Positions 1 through 6,908 of a stretch of 10,198 nucleotides of DNA are shown piece by piece. The stretch spans positions 1 through 10,198 of the forward strand of contig JAJGAH010000049.1 of assembly GCA_020844525.1 (NCBI GenBank), read 5' to 3'. This DNA is from Eubacterium sp. (GTDB lineage: Bacteria; Bacillota; Clostridia; Lachnospirales; Lachnospiraceae). How positions within the stretch are numbered: position 1 is the first letter of the stretch; every line of letters starts with the position of its first letter. A program made the position numbers and the translations under genes. The notes beneath the pieces are model-generated. The model did no database searches, was not told where the DNA came from, and was given only the letters and a program-made list of their open reading frames with translations.

Positions 1-904
1 CGATCTCCTCCGTGGAAACGGTAAGTGTCAGAGCGGCGACGTTTTTCTGTATGGCGTTCAGAATCGTGTCATTCATGTAGTATCCGTAGATGGTCACATC
101 GCCCACACGGTTTGTGTCAACGATGGTCTGGCAGACGCTGCTTGTGGTAGTTTCATCCAGACAGATCAGGATGTCCGGGAGGTTCTTTTCCTCAAACAGA
201 TTCGTCACCGCTTCCGCCGTAGAGAAGCTGTCACCATCACCGAGCGTTTTGGAGGAAATGGAAAAACGGTTCATGACGTGGTTCTTCTCCAATATGCTCT
301 GCATACCCGAGATGACCAGATTCTGACCGGTCGTCTTCTCCTCGGGGCTGGCGATGACCAGGACGCTCTGCTGGCGGTTTTTGACAAGACTTCGGAGCAT
401 GTTGCCGTATTTTTCTCCAAGGTTATAGTAGGATGCCCCGACAAAGCTCTGCCGCTTTGAGCCGTAGCTGTCTGCGCCGACACAGATCACAGGTATGCCG
501 GCCTTGACAGCCTGATTAATGGCCGATTTGAGACTTTCGCTGTCATCGCCGTTTACAATGATGCCGTCTGCCTTTGCGCTGACCGCCAGGTTCATGAGCT
601 CAGGGACAGAATAGCTCGTGCCGAGGTTCTTGCCGGTGAATTCCAGGTAGCTTCCGTTTTTTTCGGCTTCCTTCAGGGCGTCATTGTACACTGCGTTCTG
701 GAAGGAATTGGACCGGTCTCCGACAAAGGCAAAATGATACTTGTAGTCCGGACCGGTCTCGGAGAGGTTCGAGAGCGCATGCACCTGCCTCTGGAATATG
801 ACGGTAATCACGACAGTGATGATAATCAGTACGGTGCCGGCGATGTACAGGAGCCATCGGGATCCGGAGGTTTTCATTTTTTTATGATTGGCATAATGTT
901 TCAT
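1..904 (-). CDS. Membrane-anchored sugar-binding-fold protein, possible XylFII-like sensor (C-terminus cut by window edge)
   Basis: The reading frame is open from the ATG at 904 to the window edge (301 codons); an in-frame TGA at 917-919 (reading leftwards) makes 904 the first possible start. Residues 1-16 are basic, residues 17-37 form one hydrophobic segment (WLLYIAGTVLIIITVVITVIF) with no lipobox cysteine, so this is predicted to be an uncleaved signal anchor. From about residue 55 it reads as a type I periplasmic binding domain (Peripla_BP_4-like): FAFVGDRSNSFQNAVYNDAL, then ADGIIVNGDD, AGIPVICVGAD and LPDILICLDE. Transport binding proteins in Gram-positives are usually lipoproteins; a membrane-anchored binding domain next to a XylF gene matches XylFII, which senses D-xylose together with the LytS kinase in clostridia. 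That role is inferred, and the kinase would lie beyond the left edge. It could instead be an ordinary sugar-binding protein. Only a short C-terminal part seems to be missing. The ribosome binding site is weak (GGAAA). Confidence 0.8.
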   Translation of the reverse strand, partial: MKHYANHKKMKTSGSRWLLYIAGTVLIIITVVITVIFQRQVHALSNLSETGPDYKYHFAFVGDRSNSFQNAVYNDALKEAEKNGSYLEFTGKNLGTSYSVPELMNLAVSAKADGIIVNGDDSESLKSAINQAVKAGIPVICVGADSYGSKRQSFVGASYYNLGEKYGNMLRSLVKNRQQSVLVIASPEEKTTGQNLVISGMQSILEKNHVMNRFSISSKTLGDGDSFSTAEAVTNLFEEKNLPDILICLDETTTSSVCQTIVDTNRVGDVTIYGYYMNDTILNAIQKNVAALTLTVSTEEI

Positions 905-1020
905 AGTTTTTCCATTTCATGTACCCTGATCGTGAGATATTTCAGGTCAGGACATTGTCCAGGAGAAAAAGATAATCAGGTGCAAGGCAAAAAATCACAT
1001 ACAGATTCTTACCAGATGTA

Positions 1021-1048
1021 TTCACTTTCACTGCAAAAATATTATAAT
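1021..1048 (+). promoter_or_regulatory. Predicted sigma-A promoter of the xylF-like gene
   Basis: A perfect -10 box TATAAT (1043-1048) is preceded by TTCACT (1021-1026, 4 of 6 consensus bases) with a 16-base spacer. It lies about 50 bases upstream of the ATG at 1097, in the 192-bp gap between two divergent genes. No equally clear promoter was found for the minus-strand gene. Confidence 0.6.
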
Positions 1049-1096
1049 GAGAATCAGCCCAAAAGGCAATCCGTAGCACAGGGGGGAACAGGAAGG

Positions 1097-2176
1097 ATGC
1101 GGATCATTACAGAATTGAAGAGGAATTTTTTGCGTGCAGGTATTCTGATTGCTGCAGCGGTACTGCTGGGAGGCTGTGGCGGCAAGAGCGAAAACACAGC
1201 TTCACTGTCTTCGGAGCAGGAATCAGACAGGCCGAAAATCGGACTCGTGTTTGATTCCTTTGTCATTGAACGCTGGGAGCGCGACCGGGACATCTTTACT
1301 TCTACGGCAAAGGACCTGGGCGCTGACGTGATTGTCGGAAATGCCAACGGCGATATCTCGGAGCAGAAGACCCTGATCCGTCATATGATAGATTCGGATG
1401 TTGATGTACTTGTGATTGTAGCGACAGACTGCGGCAGTCTTTCAGACGAAGTTGCTGATGCGCACAAGGCTGGTATCAAGGTGATCTCCTACGACCGTCT
1501 GATACAGAATGCGGATACGGACCTGTACATTACCTTTGACAATGAGGCGGTCGGAAGATATATGGCAGAGGCGATTAATGACGCGCTGCCGGACGGCGGC
1601 ACATATGTCAAGCTGAACGGATCCTCCGTGGATAACAATGTGACACTGGTGAATGAGGGCTTTGACGCGGTCATTCACGACAATATCAGGCTGCTCGACA
1701 GCTGCTACTGTGATAACTGGGATGACAGTGTAGCCTACAGCTATCTGACAGAGCATCCGGAGTATGTTGAAAAAGCGAATGCGTATATGTGCGGAAATGA
1801 CGCGATTGCTGGGCAGGTAGTCCGTGTGCTTGCGGAGCAGAAGAAGGCAGGCAGTGTCACCGTCACCGGACAGGATGCAGACCTGGACGCCTGTCAGAGA
1901 ATCGTTGAAGGGACGCAGACCGTCACCGTGTACAAGCCGATTGAGAAGCTGGCAGAGCAGACGGCGGACATTGCGGTGCAGATGGCAAAAGGAGCAAGCC
2001 CGGATACGACAGAGACGATCCATGACGGAACCTACGATGTTCCCTATATCGCGATCAAGCCTGTCAAGGTCACAAAGGACAATATGGACAGCACGGTGAT
2101 TGACAGTGGATTTCACATGAAAGAGGATGTCTACCTGCACGCACAGTCGGATGAGAATGTATCATACAGCTCCTGA
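1097..2176 (+). CDS. xylF: XylF-like D-xylose-type substrate-binding lipoprotein
   Basis: This 359-residue protein is a predicted extracellular lipoprotein that binds a monosaccharide for a CUT2 ABC importer. The signal peptide ends in a lipobox LGGC with the modified cysteine at C27. The mature part follows the XylF family along its length: ERWERDRD (58-), ANGD, VDVLVIVATD, ISYDRLIQNADTD with YDR at 132-134, FDNEAVG, DNN at 179-181, GQDAD at 258-262, then GTQTVTVYKPI and a C-terminal VIDSGFH. These include the sugar-contact positions of E. coli XylF (W60, R134, N181 region, D260), so xylose is the best guess, though ligand identity cannot be read with certainty. The ATG at 1097 is chosen because it has a purine-rich site (AGGGGGG and GGAAGG) and starts right at the signal peptide; earlier in-frame ATGs would overlap the divergent gene. 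It has its own promoter and a terminator at 2231, so it appears to be monocistronic. No second permease set is beside it; it may share MmsAB or act in sensing. Confidence 0.85.
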   Translation: MRIITELKRNFLRAGILIAAAVLLGGCGGKSENTASLSSEQESDRPKIGLVFDSFVIERWERDRDIFTSTAKDLGADVIVGNANGDISEQKTLIRHMIDSDVDVLVIVATDCGSLSDEVADAHKAGIKVISYDRLIQNADTDLYITFDNEAVGRYMAEAINDALPDGGTYVKLNGSSVDNNVTLVNEGFDAVIHDNIRLLDSCYCDNWDDSVAYSYLTEHPEYVEKANAYMCGNDAIAGQVVRVLAEQKKAGSVTVTGQDADLDACQRIVEGTQTVTVYKPIEKLAEQTADIAVQMAKGASPDTTETIHDGTYDVPYIAIKPVKVTKDNMDSTVIDSGFHMKEDVYLHAQSDENVSYSS

Positions 2177-2230
2177 GCAACATATCTGAAGTACAGATAC
2201 AGTGAAGAAAACTGGATAAAAATGACATGA

Positions 2231-2274
2231 AATACCCTGTGGGGCAGGACAATCTTGCTTCACAGGGTATTTTT
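2231..2274 (+). terminator. Rho-independent terminator after xylF-like gene
   Basis: An 11-bp perfect stem, AATACCCTGTG (2231-2241) with CACAGGGTATT (2261-2271), closes a 19-base loop and runs into TTTT. It starts 55 bases after the stop codon at 2176, and separates the xylF-like gene from chvE. Confidence 0.85.
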
Positions 2275-2322
2275 GTGCAAGAAAGTCCTGTGCGCAGTCT
2301 GGAAAATCTGGATTTTGTTTTA

Positions 2323-2361
2323 GACATTTCGCATAGTTTTGGACAAATATCGCATATTTTC
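2323..2361 (+). promoter_or_regulatory. Candidate activator site: two direct repeats 21 bp apart
   Basis: TCGCATAGTTTT (2329-2340) recurs as TCGCATATTTTC (2350-2361), 10 of 12 bases identical with a period of exactly 21 bp, two helical turns. Each is preceded by GACA. The second copy overlaps the -35 position of the predicted chvE promoter. Direct half-sites 21 bp apart and abutting the -35 are the arrangement used by AraC-type activators. That an AraC/YesN-type regulator binds here is inference. Confidence 0.45.
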
Positions 2362-2385
2362 GCTGTGCATATTGCATGATATGAT
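2357..2385 (+). promoter_or_regulatory. Predicted chvE-mmsAB promoter with weak -35
   Basis: A good -10 box TATGAT (2380-2385, 5 of 6) lies 17 bases after TTTTCG (2357-2362), which matches the -35 consensus at only 3 of 6 positions. A poor -35 with a good -10 suggests dependence on an activator. The -10 box also lies within a short inverted repeat, TGCAT (2373-2377) and ATGCA (2384-2388). Expected transcription start is near 2392. Confidence 0.5.
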
Positions 2386-2398
2386 GCAGATATCGAAA

Positions 2399-2429
2399 GG
2401 AAAACCTCTGGTCATCAACCCGGTTTTCC
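2399..2429 (+). other. Hairpin at the expected 5' end of the chvE transcript
   Basis: GGAAAACC (2399-2406) pairs perfectly with GGTTTTCC (2422-2429), and the loop holds a further GGT/ACC pairing (2410-2412 with 2418-2420). The predicted start of transcription is about 7 bases upstream, so the stem would sit almost at the RNA 5' end. The ribosome binding site at 2460-2466 is free of this stem. A role in mRNA stability is inference; no T-run follows, so it is not a terminator. Confidence 0.5.
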
Positions 2430-2473
2430 AAGGGTGGTTGTTAAATTTTCAATTATCACAGGAGGGTTTTTAC

Positions 2474-3751
2474 ATGAAAAAGAGAATTGTAAGTACACTG
2501 CTTTGTGCAGCGATGGCGGCATCTCTGTTCGCCGGATGCGGATCAACGGCATCGACCGGCAGCGCTGGAAGCACTTCTTCTGCGGCAGGCTCTTCGTCTT
2601 CTGCAGCGGCTTCCTCATCTTCTTCAGGAGCTGCAGCCGATACGACTTCATCCGGATCGGACACAGCGTCCGCATCGGTACAGGCTTCATCCGGAACAGC
2701 AAGCGCAGGCGGACAGACCATCGGTATCTCGATGCCGACAAAGTCCCTCGAGAGATGGAACCGTGACGGATCCTATCTGGAGCAGCAGTTTGAGAAGGCC
2801 GGATACAAGGTAGAGCTTACATATTCCGACAATAAATCCGCACAGCAGAATAATGATATTGAAGGACTGATCGCGGACAAGGTTGATCTTCTGGTCGTAG
2901 CTGCTATCGACGGTGAGGCACTCAGTCAGGTACTGAATGAGGCAAAGGACGCAGGTATTCCGGTTATTTCCTATGACCGTCTGATCATGAATACGGATGC
3001 CATCAGCTACTATGTATCCTTTGATAACTACACAGTAGGTAAGCTGCAGGGCCAGTTCGTCGTAGATCAGCTGGATCTCGACAACGCAGGGGACAAGACC
3101 TACAACATCGAGTTCACAGCAGGAGATCCTGCGGACAACAACGCAACGTACTTCTTCAATGGCGCCATGGACGTCCTGAAGCCATACATCGATAAGGGCA
3201 CACTGAAGGTTCCGTCCGGACAGACCGAGTTTGACCAGGTTGCCACCGCACAGTGGGATACATCCACAGCCATGAAGAGATTCCAGAACATCCTCGGTTC
3301 CTATTACAGTGACGGCACACAGCTGGATGCAGCCCTCTGCTCCAACGACTCTACCGCACTTGGTGTTACCCAGGCAATCGAGTCTGACTACGCAGGCGAC
3401 AACAAGGTCATCATCACAGGACAGGATGGTGATGAGGCAAACCTTGCAAACATCGTAGATGGAAAGCAGACTATGACCGTTTACAAGGCCGTTGCAAACG
3501 AGGCCGTTGTAACACTTGACCTTGCAGAGGCTATGCTGGCTGGAGAGAAGCCGGATGATTCCCTGATTTCCAAATCCGGATGGGATTTCGACTGCTCTTA
3601 TGACACATCATCCTATGATAATGGAACCGGTGTCATTCCTTCTTATCTGCTTGTTCCGACCGTTGTAACAAAGGACAACATGAAGAAAGAACTCGTTGAT
3701 CCCGGATACTATACACAGGATAGCGATGGATATCTGCACCCGGTAGGGTAA
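2474..3751 (+). CDS. chvE: ChvE-type multiple-monosaccharide ABC transporter substrate-binding lipoprotein
   Basis: This 425-residue lipoprotein is the predicted capture subunit for the importer encoded by the next two genes. The signal peptide ends in FAGC with the lipid-modified cysteine at C23. Residues 24 to about 80 are an unusually long Ser/Ala/Gly/Thr-rich linker, and the binding domain starts at TIGISMPT. ChvE/XylF-family landmarks are ERWNRD (W95), VDLLVVAAIDG, ISYDRLI (YDR at 167-169), YYVSFDNYTVG, GDPADNN (217-223), CSNDSTALG, GQDGDEA (316-) and MTVYKA. The C-terminus KDNMKKELVDPGYY is also typical. ChvE-type proteins bind several aldoses such as glucose, galactose, arabinose and xylose; the ligand here is not determined. 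The start at 2474 has AGGAGGG seven bases upstream and opens directly into the signal peptide. It is a distant paralogue of the xylF-like gene upstream. It is the first gene of a chvE-mmsA-mmsB unit, with a strong hairpin between it and mmsA that probably raises its expression relative to the other two. Confidence 0.92.
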   Translation: MKKRIVSTLLCAAMAASLFAGCGSTASTGSAGSTSSAAGSSSSAAASSSSSGAAADTTSSGSDTASASVQASSGTASAGGQTIGISMPTKSLERWNRDGSYLEQQFEKAGYKVELTYSDNKSAQQNNDIEGLIADKVDLLVVAAIDGEALSQVLNEAKDAGIPVISYDRLIMNTDAISYYVSFDNYTVGKLQGQFVVDQLDLDNAGDKTYNIEFTAGDPADNNATYFFNGAMDVLKPYIDKGTLKVPSGQTEFDQVATAQWDTSTAMKRFQNILGSYYSDGTQLDAALCSNDSTALGVTQAIESDYAGDNKVIITGQDGDEANLANIVDGKQTMTVYKAVANEAVVTLDLAEAMLAGEKPDDSLISKSGWDFDCSYDTSSYDNGTGVIPSYLLVPTVVTKDNMKKELVDPGYYTQDSDGYLHPVG

Positions 3752-3847
3752 TCGGTTTTCCCTTCTCTTTCTGACAGCGACACAAAGCCTGACGGAAAGA
3801 CATAGGAAGCCTGATTTTCCAAAAGGGGACGATAGCACAAATTGGAT

Positions 3848-3890
3848 CAGGGGCTGTCGCATGCGAAATCAGGTGCGGCAGCCCCTGTTT
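3848..3890 (+). terminator. Strong hairpin between chvE and mmsA (partial terminator or mRNA 3'-end stabiliser)
   Basis: CAGGGGCTGTCGCAT (3848-3862) pairs with GTGCGGCAGCCCCTG (3873-3887) to give a 15-bp stem with two G-U pairs and a 10-base loop. It is followed only by TTTATAT, so termination should be incomplete. It ends 13 bases before the mmsA ribosome binding site. In binding-protein operons such hairpins commonly lower expression of the membrane components relative to the binding protein; that role is inferred here. Confidence 0.7.
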
Positions 3891-3900
3891 ATATGAGCAC

Positions 3901-3916
3901 AGGAGGTATTCACTTG
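3901..3916 (+). promoter_or_regulatory. Ribosome binding site fixing a TTG start for mmsA
   Basis: AGGAGG (3901-3906) lies seven bases before TTG (3914-3916). The upstream in-frame ATGs at 3842 and 3893 have no such site, and the first would start inside the intergenic hairpin. Starting at the TTG gives SDIILEMKDIVKEYPGVKAL, the normal beginning of this ATPase family. Confidence 0.85.
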
Positions 3917-5455
3917 TCAGACATTATTCTTGAGATGAAGGACATCGTCAAAGAGTATCCCGGCGTAAAGGCTCTGAATCATGTCAACTTCAAGGTGGAG
4001 CGGGGAGAGATCCACGCGCTTGTCGGTGAAAACGGCGCTGGAAAATCCACGCTGATGAATGTGCTTGCAGGTACTATTCCATATGGACAGTATACAGGTG
4101 ATGTCGTTTATAACGGAAGTGTCTGCAGGTTCCATAACATCAGGGAATCAGAAAAACTCGGTATTGCGGTTGTGCATCAGGAGCTCGCACTGATCCCTGA
4201 GCTTACGATTGCCGAGAATATGTTCATGGGAAATGAGCGCAGGAAAAAATCGGGTGTGATCGACTGGGACAGGACCTTTCAGGAAGCACAGGATGCAATG
4301 AAGCGGGTAGGATTAAAGGAATCCTCCCATACGCTGATCAAGGACATCGGAACCGGTAAGCAGCAGCTGGTCGAGATTGCCAAGGCACTTTCCAAGAACT
4401 GCAAGCTGCTGGTGCTGGATGAGCCGACGTCTTCCCTGAATGAGGAGGATTCCAGAATGCTGCTGGATATGATCCTCGGTTTCAAGAAGCAGGGTATTTC
4501 TTCCATTATTATTACACACAAGCTCAATGAGGTTGCCTACTGCGCAGACAACATCACGATTCTGCGTGACGGCCAGACTATAGAGACCATTCCGAATCCG
4601 GACCACAACATCGATGAGGACCGGATCATCAAGGGGATGGTGGGACGTGAGCTGACCGACCGGTATCCGGAGCGGGAGCACCATGTCAGCAAGGAGGTCA
4701 TTTTCGCATGTAAGGACTGGACGGTTTACCACCCGGTTTACACCGATAAATGTATGGATGATCACATTAGCTTCGAGGTGCACAAGGGCGAGGTTGTCGG
4801 CTTCTCCGGTCTGCAGGGTGCGGGCCGCACGGAGCTTGCAATGTCCCTGTTCGGAAGAAGTTATGGATCGCATATTTCCGGTCATGAATACATCAACGGA
4901 AAAGAGGTCCATTTAAAAAACGAAGCGGATGCCATCGCCCATGGTCTCGCCTATGCGACAGAGGACAGAAAGACAAACGGTCTGATCCTCTCCGAGACGA
5001 TTGCGAGAAATACGACGCTGGCGCGTATGGACAAGATCGCTTCCAAGCGTGGCATTGTTAATGTGCCTGAGGAGAACAGGCAGGCGGAAATCTACGTGAA
5101 AGCCATGCACACGAAGACGCCAAGCATCCAGCAGAACGTGGGCAATCTGTCCGGAGGCAACCAGCAGAAGGTGCTCCTTGCCAAGTGGATGTTTGCAGAG
5201 CCGGATGTCCTCATCCTCGATGAACCGACGCGAGGCATTGATGTCGGCGCCAAGTATGAGATTTACCAGATCATCAACGATATGGTGTCACAGGGCAAGG
5301 CTGTCGTCATGATATCCTCTGAGCTCCCGGAGCTGCTTGGCATGTGCGACCGAATCTATGTCATGAATGAAGGAAAAATGGCCGGAGAGTTCTCTGCTGA
5401 AGAGGTCACGCAGGAAAAGATCATGAGCGCGATCCTGAAGGATGAGAAGAAGTGA
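3914..5455 (+). CDS. mmsA: Multiple-monosaccharide ABC transporter ATP-binding protein (GguA/MmsA, two ATPase domains)
   Basis: This 513-residue cytoplasmic protein powers sugar import with two fused ABC ATPase domains, as usual for CUT2 carriers. Domain 1 has Walker A GENGAGKST (38-46), Q-loop Q89 in VVHQEL, a divergent signature IGTGKQQLVEIAKAL (145-159) and Walker B LLVLDEPTSSL (D169, E170). Domain 2 has the degenerate Walker A GLQGAGRTE (299-307) that CUT2 ATPases carry, a canonical LSGGNQQ signature (412-418) and ILDEPTRGIDVGAKYEIY (D436, E437). One composite site is therefore expected to be less active, as in relatives. The length equals the family norm. Translation starts at a TTG with a strong ribosome binding site. 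It lies 162 bases after chvE, across a strong hairpin, and 55 bases before mmsB, and is expected to be cotranscribed with both. XylG and RbsA are close relatives; the GguA/MmsA assignment rests on the paired ChvE and GguB-like neighbours. Confidence 0.93.
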   Translation: MSDIILEMKDIVKEYPGVKALNHVNFKVERGEIHALVGENGAGKSTLMNVLAGTIPYGQYTGDVVYNGSVCRFHNIRESEKLGIAVVHQELALIPELTIAENMFMGNERRKKSGVIDWDRTFQEAQDAMKRVGLKESSHTLIKDIGTGKQQLVEIAKALSKNCKLLVLDEPTSSLNEEDSRMLLDMILGFKKQGISSIIITHKLNEVAYCADNITILRDGQTIETIPNPDHNIDEDRIIKGMVGRELTDRYPEREHHVSKEVIFACKDWTVYHPVYTDKCMDDHISFEVHKGEVVGFSGLQGAGRTELAMSLFGRSYGSHISGHEYINGKEVHLKNEADAIAHGLAYATEDRKTNGLILSETIARNTTLARMDKIASKRGIVNVPEENRQAEIYVKAMHTKTPSIQQNVGNLSGGNQQKVLLAKWMFAEPDVLILDEPTRGIDVGAKYEIYQIINDMVSQGKAVVMISSELPELLGMCDRIYVMNEGKMAGEFSAEEVTQEKIMSAILKDEKK

Positions 5456-5510
5456 AATGCCCTGATGTATTCAGGACAGAAAACGTATATTAGAAAATGG
5501 AGGCAATCAT

Positions 5511-6668
5511 ATGAAAGTCAGTGCATTCTTCAAAAAATACACCATGGTCTTTGCGCTGGTCATCGTGTTTATCTTTTTCACATTCCTGACCGGTGGCCGA
5601 CTGGTTTATTCACAGAATATTTCCAACCTGCTTCTGCAGAACGCCTACGTGCTGATCATGGCCTGCGGCATGCTTCTATGCATCCTGACCGGTGGTAACG
5701 TAGACCTTTCCGTTGGTTCGACACTCTGCCTTTCCGCAGCGGCTGCAGCCAAGATCATGGACATGGGCGGCAACCCCGGCATGGCAATCCTGCTTTCCAT
5801 GGCAATCGCCGCTGTGATCGGTCTCTGGCAGGGGTGGCTGATCGGCTATATTCACATCCCGCCCTTTATCTGCACTCTTGCAGGCATGTTCCTCTTCAGA
5901 GGTATTGCCCGTGTAATCCTGGATTCCAAGACCATCGCCATCATGAATCCTAAGTTCCTGAACCTGTTTACATCCTACATTCAGGTTCCGGGACTGGACA
6001 GCGCAAAGCATTATTTCTCTGCACTGCTGATCGGCATCATCATCGCCGTTCTTCTGACGATCTTTATGATCAGCAACCGCGCGAAGAAGGCAAAGGAGGG
6101 ATATCAGGTCGCATCCATGAAGGCGACGATTATACGGATTGTTGTGTTCGATGCATTGATCCTGGCGTACTCCGGGAGACTGATGGGCTACAAGGGCATT
6201 CCGGTTATGGTAATCTGGATTCTTGCAGTGGTTCTGATCTTCGCGTTCCTGACCAGCCAGACTGTATTTGGCCGATATTTCTATGCAGTCGGCGGCAACG
6301 AGAAGGCTACGAAGCTTTCCGGTATTGATCCGCGCAAGGTATATTTCTGGGCATACTTCCTGATGTCCGTGCTCGCAGGTCTTTCCGGACTTCTGGTCGG
6401 TGCGAGAATCGGTTCTGTAGATGGTAACATGGGTAATTCCTACGAGATGGATGCCATCGCGTCCTGCTTCATCGGCGGCGCATCCGCATATGGCGGATCC
6501 GGTACGGTTCCGGGCGTTATGGTTGGTGCTATTCTGCTCGGTGTCATCAACATGGGCATGTCCATCCTGGGTCTTCCGGACCAGTTCCAGTACATCGTCA
6601 AGGGTGCGGTACTGCTTGCAGCCGTTATCTTCGATGTCGTGTCCAACCACAAGACTGGAAAGTCATAA
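5511..6668 (+). CDS. mmsB: Multiple-monosaccharide ABC transporter permease (GguB/MmsB)
   Basis: This 385-residue, highly hydrophobic protein is the predicted membrane channel of the ChvE-MmsA-MmsB importer, probably acting as a homodimer. About ten membrane segments can be seen, the first at residues 10-28. Family signatures are GGNVDLSVGS (61-70), IGYIHIPPFICTLAGMFLFRG, the cytoplasmic coupling loop AVGGNEKATKLSGID (G261-N263 region), and the C-terminal GGASAYGGSGTVPGVMVGAI. An insertion around RAKKAKEGYQVASMKATIIR, a basic loop between membrane segments, is typical of the GguB branch compared with shorter ribose permeases. The ATG has GGAGG seven bases upstream. It follows mmsA by 55 bases with only a 5-bp hairpin (5461-5475) between them, and is the last gene of the operon. 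No T-tailed terminator follows it; the hairpin element at 6698 is the first structure downstream. Confidence 0.93.
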   Translation: MKVSAFFKKYTMVFALVIVFIFFTFLTGGRLVYSQNISNLLLQNAYVLIMACGMLLCILTGGNVDLSVGSTLCLSAAAAAKIMDMGGNPGMAILLSMAIAAVIGLWQGWLIGYIHIPPFICTLAGMFLFRGIARVILDSKTIAIMNPKFLNLFTSYIQVPGLDSAKHYFSALLIGIIIAVLLTIFMISNRAKKAKEGYQVASMKATIIRIVVFDALILAYSGRLMGYKGIPVMVIWILAVVLIFAFLTSQTVFGRYFYAVGGNEKATKLSGIDPRKVYFWAYFLMSVLAGLSGLLVGARIGSVDGNMGNSYEMDAIASCFIGGASAYGGSGTVPGVMVGAILLGVINMGMSILGLPDQFQYIVKGAVLLAAVIFDVVSNHKTGKS

Positions 6669-6697
6669 TGTGCGATAAAATACAGCCAGCTGGTATA

Positions 6698-6824
6698 CAG
6701 GCAGGGATTTCATAGCCCGGTCGTCATTTGCAGTACCGTCTGTAACAAGGATTTATCCTGAACCAGATAAATCTTTGAACAGACGGTACTGCCGATTGCT
6801 TCACATTTGTCGGTATGCTATGAT
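6698..6824 (+). repeat. Long hairpin-forming intergenic element, copy A
   Basis: The element starts with CAGGCAGGGATTT 29 bases after the mmsB stop. Its core is a perfect 14-bp stem, GCAGTACCGTCTGT (6730-6743) with ACAGACGGTACTGC (6779-6792). An asymmetric loop (AAC opposite GA) separates this from an 11-bp inner stem, AAGGATTTATC (6747-6757) with GATAAATCTTT (6766-6776), closed by an 8-base loop. An outer stem CATAGC (6711-6716) with GCTATG (6817-6822) closes the whole. The left 61 bases match copy B at 9597-9656 in about 52 of 60 aligned positions. The outer right end has diverged from copy B and contains the pgi promoter. It could act as a 3' end for mmsB, as a structured RNA, or as a mobile palindromic repeat. 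Confidence 0.75.
6796..6824 (+). promoter_or_regulatory. Predicted pgi promoter with extended -10
   Basis: TATGAT (6819-6824) is preceded by TGC, forming an extended -10, and by TTGCTT (6796-6801) with a 17-base spacer. Transcription would start near 6831, giving a leader of about 78 bases. The promoter lies within the right arm of hairpin element copy A. A perfect TTGACA at 6870-6875 was not used because no -10 box follows it. Confidence 0.55.
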
Positions 6825-6908
6825 AGGGAACGAAAAAGTGATTGATATGCTGCCATTTCCCATTTGCGGTTGACAGCAACATTACAGATTTTCAAGGAGG
6901 AATCAGAA

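Noticed and set aside
734..1096. N-terminal extension of the xylF-like reading frame back to an ATG at 734
   Set aside because: It would overlap the 5' end of the divergent gene, lacks a ribosome binding site, and the true start at 1097 opens directly into a lipoprotein signal peptide downstream of a promoter.
1442..2140. Minus-strand open frame opposite the xylF-like gene
   Set aside because: The opposite strand encodes a full-length family member; the antisense translation shows no domain and no ribosome binding site.
5676..6650. Long minus-strand open frame (324 codons) opposite mmsB
   Set aside because: It is the antisense shadow of a clear permease gene; its translation is rich in His, Asp, Gln and Asn with no recognisable domain.
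6870..6875. Perfect TTGACA as a pgi promoter -35
   Set aside because: The correct distance downstream falls on the ribosome binding site region with no -10-like sequence.
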